Of a DNA stretch of 27,396 nucleotides, positions 1 through 5,769 are shown piece after piece. Each line of letters begins with the position of its first letter. Positions within the stretch are counted from its first letter, which is position 1. The DNA is from JBGTCY01 sp041748615 (GTDB taxonomy: Bacteria; Bacteroidota; Bacteroidia; Chitinophagales; CAIOSU01). The notes beneath the pieces are model-generated. The model was given only the letters and a program-made list of their open reading frames with translations. It made no database searches and was not told where the DNA came from. Where the stretch lies: positions 1 to 27,396 of the forward strand of contig JBGTCY010000166.1 of assembly GCA_041748615.1 (NCBI GenBank), read 5' to 3'. The position numbers were made by a program, and so were the translations under genes.

Positions 1-66
1 TCGTTTGTTCTTCGGAAAAGAAATTAATTTAGAATATTGTCCATTGTAAAAAAATCAATTATCCCT

Positions 67-489
67 ATGAAAAAATATTTTTTCTTATTTGCGGCATTGT
101 TATTCAGCATGGGAGTGATAGCCCAGGAAACCACCGGCATCCAATTTTTTAAAGGCTCCTGGGAAGAGGTCTTGAAAGAATCACAACAGAAGAGCAAGCC
201 GATTTTTTTAGATGCCTATGCAGCGTGGTGCGGTCCCTGCCGCTGGATGGATAACAATGTTTTCCCGCAACCGGAAGTAGGTGAATATTATAATGCAAAC
301 TTCATCAACTACAAGTTGGATATGGAAAAAGGCGAAGGACCGAAAGTGGCGCAAATGTACAGGGTGACAGCTTATCCCACCTTTCTTTATTTAGACCACG
401 AAGGCAATGTGAAATACCGGATTATGGGCGGCAGAATGACGGAGGATTTCATTAAAGAAGGAAAAAACGCGGTGACTCAGTTTCAATAA
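67..489 (+). CDS. Secreted thioredoxin-like protein
   Basis: Predicted 140-residue exported thiol-disulfide protein. Residues 1-20 form a signal peptide (basic MKK, hydrophobic core, ending at a VIAQ-like cleavage site), so it should act in the periplasm. The thioredoxin active site CGPC lies at residues 55-58 after an Ala-Trp, and the cis-proline motif TAYPTF (Pro104) is present. The fold is minimal, as in thioredoxin_7-type proteins of Bacteroidota. The ATG at 67 is chosen over an upstream ATG at 37 because it puts the signal peptide directly at the N-terminus. It probably reduces or isomerises disulfides in envelope proteins, but its substrate cannot be told from sequence. The next ORF starts 49 bases downstream; co-transcription is possible but not shown. 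Confidence 0.88.
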   Translation: MKKYFFLFAALLFSMGVIAQETTGIQFFKGSWEEVLKESQQKSKPIFLDAYAAWCGPCRWMDNNVFPQPEVGEYYNANFINYKLDMEKGEGPKVAQMYRVTAYPTFLYLDHEGNVKYRIMGGRMTEDFIKEGKNAVTQFQ

Positions 490-537
490 ATCAAAACGTT
501 AGCGAAAATTTTTCCTAATAAAACAAAACAATTAACA

Positions 538-822
538 ATGAAAAACAAATTCATCCTTACGTTTTTCTTACTGCTATCAGTAATTGTATTTATTAATGGT
601 TGTGGTGATGATGATAAGGATGATAATACTCCCGTAAACATTTTCATTGGTGAGTATGACAGGGCAATCGCATCTAATATGAAAGTTTATGTTAACACTT
701 CAGTTTTTGGCGGTTACTATGATGATGAATTCAAAGAATGGACGCCAAAGTTTTTTGAAGAGGTTGAGAACGGCACACATCAAATCGTCATTTCGGCATT
801 GCATTGGTTGAACAGGAATTGA
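538..822 (+). CDS. Lipoprotein leader reading in frame into a PIN-toxin N-terminus (probable non-functional fusion)
   Basis: The open frame codes for 94 residues. Residues 1-21 are a lipoprotein signal peptide with Cys22 in an F-I-N-G-C lipobox, followed by an acidic linker (GDDDKDD) typical of Bacteroidota surface lipoproteins. From residue 48 (an internal ATG at 679) the sequence changes to the start of a PIN-domain toxin, MKVYVNTSVFGG. After residue 87 the frame is lost through a 5-bp duplication and it ends at 822. No lipoprotein domain follows the linker, so the lipoprotein gene seems to have lost its 3' part where the toxin locus begins, somewhere around 640-679. I infer that this is debris of two genes rather than a designed fusion; the alternative is that the lipoprotein start is fortuitous. 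Confidence 0.5.
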   Translation: MKNKFILTFFLLLSVIVFINGCGDDDKDDNTPVNIFIGEYDRAIASNMKVYVNTSVFGGYYDDEFKEWTPKFFEEVENGTHQIVISALHWLNRN

Positions 823-1133
823 TTGACGTTCCTGAAAATGTGAGGCTACTTTTCGCAAGACATCGTGGGAATATCGAAAAAGTTTTAATTGACGACAGGA
901 TTATTGAACTTGCTGAAAGCTATATTTCAGAAAGCGTTTTAACCCGAAAGTATTTTAGCGATGCAGTACATATTGCAGCTACAACAGTTCATAAAATTGA
1001 TGTTCTTGTTAGTTGGAATTTTCGTCACATCGTTAACCTTAACAAAATAAGATTATTCAATGCGGTGAACCTAAAAAACGGCTATTTTCCGGTTGAAATT
1101 AGAAGCCCGCGTGAGATTTTAAATATTCCTTAA
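679..1133 (+). pseudogene. PIN-domain (VapC-like) toxin, frameshifted by a CATTG duplication
   Basis: Removing one copy of the tandem CATTG at 797-801/802-806 restores a continuous 149-residue PIN-domain protein; as it stands the frame breaks there. The restored protein keeps family features: the N-terminal strand KVYVNTSV, an acidic pair EQEL (Glu43, Glu45), the S-D-A-V-H-I-A motif with Asp93, and the S-W-N-F-R-H-I-V motif near the end. PIN proteins are Mg-dependent ribonucleases in type II toxin-antitoxin systems. The first catalytic Asp, expected in the YxDTSV motif, is Asn6 here (AAC), so the enzyme may have been impaired even before the frameshift. The 3' half is still open from 804 to 1133. 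The stop is one base before the next ORF, as in a toxin-antitoxin operon. Confidence 0.75.
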
Positions 1134-1134
1134 C

Positions 1135-1338
1135 ATGAAAACAAAAACTTTTGACGCTATCAAGATGGTTCGTTCCATCCGAGACAAATCAAGCACAGAA
1201 TACTACTCCAATAAAAAGAGATGGTTTAAGAAATTATCCGAATTACAAGGACATGAAATAAAACTTTCACCATCAGGTGTGCAAAGAAAAGCGGGGGTAA
1301 ATCGTAAATTGAATCCCGCTAAGAGCGGAATTGCGTGA
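1135..1338 (+). CDS. Putative antitoxin partner of the PIN toxin
   Basis: A 67-residue, very basic protein starting one base after the PIN frame stops. The N-terminus, with an F-D-A-I-K-M-V-R-S-I-R-D-K core at residues 6-18, resembles the small antitoxins found just downstream of this type of PIN toxin, which typically read FDAVKxxRxIRDK. The gene order (toxin first, antitoxin second, almost no gap) fits. The last 23 residues, rich in Lys, Arg and Gly, are encoded by DNA that forms strong hairpins and may not belong to the ancestral protein, so the original stop may have been lost. With its toxin broken it may be an orphan antitoxin. The family assignment rests on recollection of motif and context only. 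Confidence 0.5.
   Translation: MKTKTFDAIKMVRSIRDKSSTEYYSNKKRWFKKLSELQGHEIKLSPSGVQRKAGVNRKLNPAKSGIA
1290..1332 (+). other. Mutually exclusive hairpins at the antitoxin 3' end
   Basis: AGCGGG at 1290-1295 can pair with CCCGCT at 1315-1320 (19-base loop). Alternatively the same CCGCT at 1316-1320 can pair with AGCGG at 1324-1328 (3-base loop), extended by AAT/ATT beyond one mismatch. The middle arm is shared, so only one stem can form at a time. This could be a terminator or attenuator-type structure, or part of a structured intergenic repeat. Confidence 0.4.
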
Positions 1339-1346
1339 AGTTCATC

Positions 1347-1379
1347 GGCAGGGAAAGTGAACCGCCTTCTCACCCTGCC
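1347..1379. terminator. GGCAGGG/CCCTGCC hairpin between convergent genes
   Basis: Perfect 7-bp stem at 1347-1353/1373-1379, with a possible GTGA/TCAC extension inside. It lies between the antitoxin-like ORF and the oppositely oriented glycosyltransferase, which ends at 1433, so a bidirectional terminator is plausible. There is no clear U tract on either side, which keeps confidence low. Confidence 0.3.
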
Positions 1380-1432
1380 TATCTTTGCACGCTGAAACAT
1401 TGAGGAATAAATTCCAGAATCTTCATCAACCT

Positions 1433-2542
1433 CTATCCTGTTTCTAAAAATCTTCTTATCACTTCTTGAAACTGATTTCCTTCAAAAGGGATTTTTTGTA
1501 ATTCCGTTTTTTTTATTTTTTCAACTGCTTCTCGCAGGTTCATCGCAGATTGCTTTTGAGCGATTGCATATTTTTTCTCAGTGAAATATTTAGCCAGGTA
1601 TTCCTGCTCGGTTTGCCCGGGAGTGGGAATCAGGATGGATTTTTTTCGCATCGCGGCTAAATCCATCAGACTGCTATAGCCTGAACGGCATACTACCAAT
1701 TCCGATTCAGCGATTGCCTGATTCAGATTTTCTGAAGTGAGATGTGAAACAATACAGACATTTTCACTTAATGATGGATACTCATGAATTTTCTCCAACT
1801 GTTGTTTTTCTTGGTCCATTTCCCGCTCAGTTTTCCCTTGCACAATCAAAGTTTTCAGCGGCAATTCCTTTGCTTGCCTAATGATGCTGTTTTCAAAAAA
1901 TGTTCGCTGAGGTTCCGGACCGGAAAGTAGCGCCAGTAAATCATATTTTTTTTGAGCATTGTTTTCATTCAATCGTGATAACATGCCGATATACTCAACA
2001 GGAAATGAAATTTTTTTTCCGTGTGATAATTCTCCGCTTAGGTTTTCGGAACCGGCAACGTCAGGCACCCAGCAGCTTTGATATTTTTTAATAAAAAAAT
2101 GATTGAGCCGGTTGACAAGATTCTCCATCCATTGCATTCCCGGGGGCATTCTGATAAAAAGCTGATGGGTCATAAAAACAGCGGGGATTTCTGTGGACGA
2201 GAGTCCATACCGGTTGTCGGAAATCACTCCGTTCAAATGTTCTTTTCGGATGAGCGTTTTTAAAATTTCCTGCTCTTTGCGGATAGTAGCTAAAAAGCGA
2301 GGGGATTGTAAGAACATCGAAAAAACCATGCTGTCATAATGATATTCCGGACGATAACCCTGCAAGCGGATGAGTTGATGATTCGGAAATTCCTTGTTCA
2401 ATAAATCATACGCCCTGCCGTCAGCCGCCAAAACCGGCTCATGACCTTGTTCTGAAATTTCCCGGATAATCGGAATACAGCGCGTTGCATGTCCCAATCC
2501 CCAATCCAATGGCGCGACTAATATTCTTTTTTTTTGCTTCAA
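1433..2542 (-). CDS. Glycosyltransferase, family 28/MurG-like
   Basis: A 369-residue cytosolic or membrane-associated glycosyltransferase with a GT-B fold. The N-terminus has the glycine-rich G-L-G-H-A-T-R motif (about residues 15-21) directly after the first beta strand (RILVAPL), as in MurG-like enzymes and the TIGR00661 group. The C-terminal half has the nucleotide-sugar binding stretch V-V-C-R-S-G-Y-S-S-L-M-D-L-A followed by I-P-T-P-G-Q-T-E-Q-E-Y, the family-28 C-terminal signature with its conserved acidic/Gln pair. There is no signal peptide. It probably transfers a sugar from a nucleotide donor to a lipid or polysaccharide; the acceptor cannot be told. It is convergent with the toxin locus and divergent from the small lipoprotein gene at 2628. 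Confidence 0.8.
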   Translation of the reverse strand: MKQKKRILVAPLDWGLGHATRCIPIIREISEQGHEPVLAADGRAYDLLNKEFPNHQLIRLQGYRPEYHYDSMVFSMFLQSPRFLATIRKEQEILKTLIRKEHLNGVISDNRYGLSSTEIPAVFMTHQLFIRMPPGMQWMENLVNRLNHFFIKKYQSCWVPDVAGSENLSGELSHGKKISFPVEYIGMLSRLNENNAQKKYDLLALLSGPEPQRTFFENSIIRQAKELPLKTLIVQGKTEREMDQEKQQLEKIHEYPSLSENVCIVSHLTSENLNQAIAESELVVCRSGYSSLMDLAAMRKKSILIPTPGQTEQEYLAKYFTEKKYAIAQKQSAMNLREAVEKIKKTELQKIPFEGNQFQEVIRRFLETG

Positions 2543-2564
2543 ATATTTTCCGGGTTGATTGCGT

Positions 2565-2572
2565 TAGTTTTG
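2565..2572 (+). promoter_or_regulatory. Bacteroidota -7 promoter element
   Basis: TAGTTTTG matches TAnnTTTG exactly, 56 bases before the ATG of the small lipoprotein gene at 2628. No TTG is found at the usual 17-23 base distance upstream (the nearest candidate ends at 2536), so only the -7 half is supported. Confidence 0.35.
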
Positions 2573-2627
2573 AATTACTGCTTGTGTATTATAAATTTCC
2601 TAACCTCTGATTACGACAAAAATCATT

Positions 2628-2762
2628 ATGAAATCTTCTGCTTTCCGTTCCGTTTTTGTTTTATTATTCAGCATCCTGCTGTTTTCATCTTGCACAGCTT
2701 CCAGGAAAAAATGTGATTGTCCGAAGGTGATTGAGCCGCATCAGATTGAGCAACATTCCTGA
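2628..2762 (+). CDS. Small lipoprotein, 44 residues
   Basis: A short ORF that a length cutoff would miss. The product begins MKSSAFR, continues with a hydrophobic stretch, and has a lipobox L-F-S-S-C with Cys22 as the lipidation site. The mature part is only 23 residues, with K-K-C-D-C-P-K, i.e. two further cysteines. Short Cys-containing lipoproteins of this kind are common in Bacteroidota, but no function is known to me. The coding call rests on the complete lipoprotein signal, an upstream TAnnTTTG element and a clean stop 18 bases before the convergent GDPD gene ends. It is divergent from the glycosyltransferase. Confidence 0.6.
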   Translation: MKSSAFRSVFVLLFSILLFSSCTASRKKCDCPKVIEPHQIEQHS

Positions 2763-2780
2763 AATTTATTCACTGCTCTT

Positions 2781-3593
2781 TTAACGCAACCCGCGTTCTT
2801 TCAATAACCCAATCAACACATCAATTTTATCCGCCTGGATGAAATCAGCATTCGCATCTATCGCCCGTTTCATAAATCTTTTATTGTCCGCTCTTCGCAA
2901 CGCGTTCACAAATGCAAGTTTCCCTTTTTGCTGCACCAAACTGACATAATATTCGCTGAAAGCGCTGCGTCCAATATTAACAAGAGGCGGGTCAAGTTCT
3001 TCTAAAAGTTTGGACAAACCCTGCGCGCCTGTTTTTGAACCTGGTCTGATGAGCAGCTCTTCTGTTTGTTGTTTTACTTTTTTACAGTTACTCCAACTGC
3101 CATGAAAAGTAACATTCGCTTCATCCAGATAACCCTCTTCTTTCAGCAATTGCACGAACTGTTCGGGGTTACCCGCTTTGAAATCTAGATCCGGCAAAAT
3201 TTTTCCTTTAATCGCCTGAAGCACTTCACGCAGAGTCGGCACATTTTCTCCGGCAAATTCTTTTCCAAACCACGCGCCTGCATCCAGCGCTTTGATTTCC
3301 TCCAATGTCATTTCAGCGACTAATCCCTTTCCGTTCGTAGTGCGCCTGATCGAGGCATCGTGTATAATGATGAAGTGCCCGTCTTTGGTTTGCCTGACAT
3401 CCATTTCCGCGTAATCCGCTCCCATTTCGGCTGCTTTTAAAAAAGCGGTTATGGTATTTTCCGGGGCAAACTTTGACGCGCCACGGTGAGCGACCACTTT
3501 AATTTTTTTGTTTTCATCAGGAGAAATTTGAGCGGGCAATTCATGGATGAAAAATGAAAAAATGAGCAGTAGGAAAAAAAAATTGCGCGGCAT
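2781..3593 (-). CDS. Secreted glycerophosphodiester phosphodiesterase (first of two)
   Basis: A 270-residue GDPD-family enzyme predicted to hydrolyse glycerophosphodiesters to sn-glycerol 3-phosphate and an alcohol. Residues 1-22 are a signal peptide ending in L-P-A-Q, so it should be periplasmic or surface-exposed. Catalytic and metal-binding motifs are complete: His36-Arg37-Gly38, Glu45-Asn46, Glu63-x-Asp65 and His78-Asp79, followed by R-R-T-T-N-G-K-G. The ATG at 3593 is preferred; an in-frame ATG at 3632 would add 13 residues ahead of the signal peptide. The C-terminal half is less conserved, with F-V-N-A-L and D-F-I-Q-A-D replacing the more common end motifs. A paralogue lies at 19974-20792. 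It is divergent from htpG. Confidence 0.9.
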   Translation of the reverse strand: MPRNFFFLLLIFSFFIHELPAQISPDENKKIKVVAHRGASKFAPENTITAFLKAAEMGADYAEMDVRQTKDGHFIIIHDASIRRTTNGKGLVAEMTLEEIKALDAGAWFGKEFAGENVPTLREVLQAIKGKILPDLDFKAGNPEQFVQLLKEEGYLDEANVTFHGSWSNCKKVKQQTEELLIRPGSKTGAQGLSKLLEELDPPLVNIGRSAFSEYYVSLVQQKGKLAFVNALRRADNKRFMKRAIDANADFIQADKIDVLIGLLKERGLR

Positions 3594-3648
3594 CCGTTTG
3601 TTTAGATTTAACAACGATTGAAAAGTAGTCAAATATCGTCATTTGCCA

Positions 3649-3682
3649 TTTTGACAGCAAACCGCCAATGGCATAAGCTTTG
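3649..3682 (+). promoter_or_regulatory. Possible htpG promoter
   Basis: TTTTGACA at 3649-3656 contains a TTG, followed after 20 bases by TAAGCTTTG at 3674-3682. The -7 half has three rather than two bases between TA and TTTG, so it is a near match. It lies 41 bases before the htpG ATG at 3724. Confidence 0.3.
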
Positions 3683-3723
3683 TCGGGATAGGGAACATCC
3701 CCAAAAAATCAAAAATTACAACT

Positions 3724-5568
3724 ATGGAAACCGGACAAATCAATGTCAAAACCGAGAATATTTTCCCCATCATCAAAAAATTTCTTTATTCCGACCATGA
3801 AATTTTTCTGCGTGAATTGGTTGCCAACGCGGTGGATGCCTGTAAAAAGCTGAAAGGACTTGCAGCCTTGGGAGAGTTGAAGGATGAAACGGGTGAGTTA
3901 TCAATCGAAATTATCATTGACGAAAACAACAAAACACTGACAGTTCGCGACAACGGTATCGGCATGAGCGGTGAAGAAGTGAAAAAATATATCAATCAAA
4001 TCGCGTTTTCCAGCGCGCAGGAATTCGTGGAGAAGTTCAAAAATGAAAATGCCAATATCATTGGAAAATTCGGGTTGGGTTTTTATTCCGCCTTTATGGT
4101 GGCTGACCGGGTGGATGTGATTACAAAATCCTATAAACCCGATGCAAAAGCGGTCAAATGGTCTTGTGACGGCAGCCCTGAATATACTTTGGAAGATGCG
4201 GAAAAAAATGAGCGTGGAACTGAAATCATTTTGCATATCAATGATGATTCAAACGAATTTTTAGAAAAGAGCCGCATTCAATCGCTGTTGGATAAATACT
4301 GCAAATTCCTGCCGGTCGCGATTAAGTTTGATGAAAGGCAAATTAACAATACGCAACCTGCCTGGACGAAAAAGCCAAGCGAACTCACCTCTCAGAATTA
4401 TCAGGATTTTTACAAAGAGTTGTACTTTTTTTCCGAAGCGCCCTTGTTTTGGATTCACCTGAATGTGGACTTCCCTTTCAATCTCACCGGCATTTTGTAT
4501 TTCCCGAAACTGAAAGGCGGCTATGAGTTTCAGAAAAATAAAATTCAACTGTATGCACGACAGGTATTTGTCACCGACTCGGTAGAGGGAATTGTGCCGG
4601 AATTTCTCATGCACCTGCATGGAGTGATTGACTCCCCGGATATTCCGCTGAATGTATCCCGCAGTTATTTACAGAGTGATAAGAATGTAAAAAAAATCAG
4701 CGCATATATCACTAAAAAAGTAGGCGAAAAACTTTCGGAATTATTTAAGGAAAACCGGAAAGAATTCGAAGAAAAATGGGAGCACATCAGTGTGTTTGTA
4801 AAATACGGCATCATCAGCGATGAAAAGTTTTATGAAAAGGCGAAAGAATTCTGCCTGTTGCAAAACAGCGACAAACAATATTTCACGATCGAAGAATACA
4901 AAGAAAAAATCAAAGCGCTGCAAACGGATAAAAATGAAAATCTCGTGATGCTCTACACGCATCATGCTGAAGCGCATCACCATTTTATTGAGCCTGCAAA
5001 AGAAAGAGGGTACGATGTCCTGTTGATGGATTCCGTTATTGACAATCACTTTTTCAGCCACCTTGAAGCGAAACTTGAGAAAGTGACTTTTATGCGCGTT
5101 GACTCCGACACTACAGACCATCTGATTGCGAAAGAAACTCATCAGGAATCTGTTTTGACAAAGCGGGATGAAGAAAAATTAATCGGACTTTTTAAAGTAC
5201 AACTCAATGACCCGAAATTTTCAGTGATTGTGAAAGCGCTTTCGCCCGATGATTTGCCGGTGACGATTACCCGCCCGGAATTTACCAGGCGTATGCGGGA
5301 AATGTCGCAGGCTGGCGGCTATCAGGATATGAGTTTCCTCCCGGACGAATACAATCTCATTTTGAATGCCAATCACCCGCTCGTCTCAAATGTCATCAAT
5401 GAAGAATCTTCACAGCGCAAAAATGAATTAGTGAATCAACTCTGCGACCTCGCGCTGCTTTCGCAAAATATGCTCAAAGGCAGCAAACTCACTGAATTTG
5501 TTAAGCGCAGTGTGGGATTGATGAACGGAGAAAAAGCGGGGAAGGGAAAGATTATTTTAGAGGGGTAA
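3724..5568 (+). CDS. htpG: Molecular chaperone HtpG (bacterial Hsp90)
   Basis: A 614-residue cytosolic ATP-dependent chaperone, close to the usual HtpG length of about 610-630. The N-terminal GHKL ATPase domain shows Glu31 in R-E-L-V-A-N-A-V-D-A (catalytic Glu31, Mg-binding Asn35), the D-N-G-I-G-M motif at 76-81 and the lid glycine motif G-K-F-G-L-G-F-Y-S at 114-122. The middle domain contains the conserved Arg region N-V-S-R-S-Y-L-Q. The C-terminal dimerisation domain is shorter and more variable. Annotation as Hsp90 is secure. It stands alone, divergent from a GDPD gene and convergent with recQ. The TTG/TAAGCTTTG element upstream may be its promoter; no CIRCE-like element was noticed. Confidence 0.97.
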   Translation: METGQINVKTENIFPIIKKFLYSDHEIFLRELVANAVDACKKLKGLAALGELKDETGELSIEIIIDENNKTLTVRDNGIGMSGEEVKKYINQIAFSSAQEFVEKFKNENANIIGKFGLGFYSAFMVADRVDVITKSYKPDAKAVKWSCDGSPEYTLEDAEKNERGTEIILHINDDSNEFLEKSRIQSLLDKYCKFLPVAIKFDERQINNTQPAWTKKPSELTSQNYQDFYKELYFFSEAPLFWIHLNVDFPFNLTGILYFPKLKGGYEFQKNKIQLYARQVFVTDSVEGIVPEFLMHLHGVIDSPDIPLNVSRSYLQSDKNVKKISAYITKKVGEKLSELFKENRKEFEEKWEHISVFVKYGIISDEKFYEKAKEFCLLQNSDKQYFTIEEYKEKIKALQTDKNENLVMLYTHHAEAHHHFIEPAKERGYDVLLMDSVIDNHFFSHLEAKLEKVTFMRVDSDTTDHLIAKETHQESVLTKRDEEKLIGLFKVQLNDPKFSVIVKALSPDDLPVTITRPEFTRRMREMSQAGGYQDMSFLPDEYNLILNANHPLVSNVINEESSQRKNELVNQLCDLALLSQNMLKGSKLTEFVKRSVGLMNGEKAGKGKIILEG

Positions 5569-5589
5569 AACTGCAATCAATTCACAAAT

Positions 5590-5611
5590 TCAGCAAAATT
5601 TTCTTTGCTGA
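5590..5611. terminator. Hairpin after htpG
   Basis: TCAGCAAA and TTTGCTGA form an 8-bp perfect stem around a 6-base loop, 22 bases after the htpG stop. There is no strong T tract after it. It is a plausible end-of-transcript structure for htpG. Confidence 0.35.
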
Positions 5612-5630
5612 TTGTTGCGAATTTTACTTT

Positions 5631-5658
5631 CGGATAATTATCCGCGAAAAATTTTTCG
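5631..5658. repeat. Two abutting perfect 14-bp palindromes
   Basis: CGGATAATTATCCG (5631-5644) is followed immediately by CGAAAAATTTTTCG (5645-5658). Each is a perfect palindrome. They lie between the convergent htpG and recQ genes, about 110 bases from the recQ stop. They could be a regulator binding site or a bidirectional terminator; the sequence does not decide. Confidence 0.5.
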
Positions 5659-5769
5659 GGTTACTTTTCTTATTCTCTTTCAATTTAAATTCAAAAGCAT
5701 GAAGTTGATTATTTTCCTTTTTTAATCATATCTATTTTCTGGCTGTCATAAATGAAAGTTAAATTTCTA

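Noticed and set aside
1300..1332. A tRNA-like T-arm (TTGAATCCCGCT) near the hairpins
   Set aside because: No anticodon arm, D-arm or acceptor stem of the right spacing can be drawn around it.
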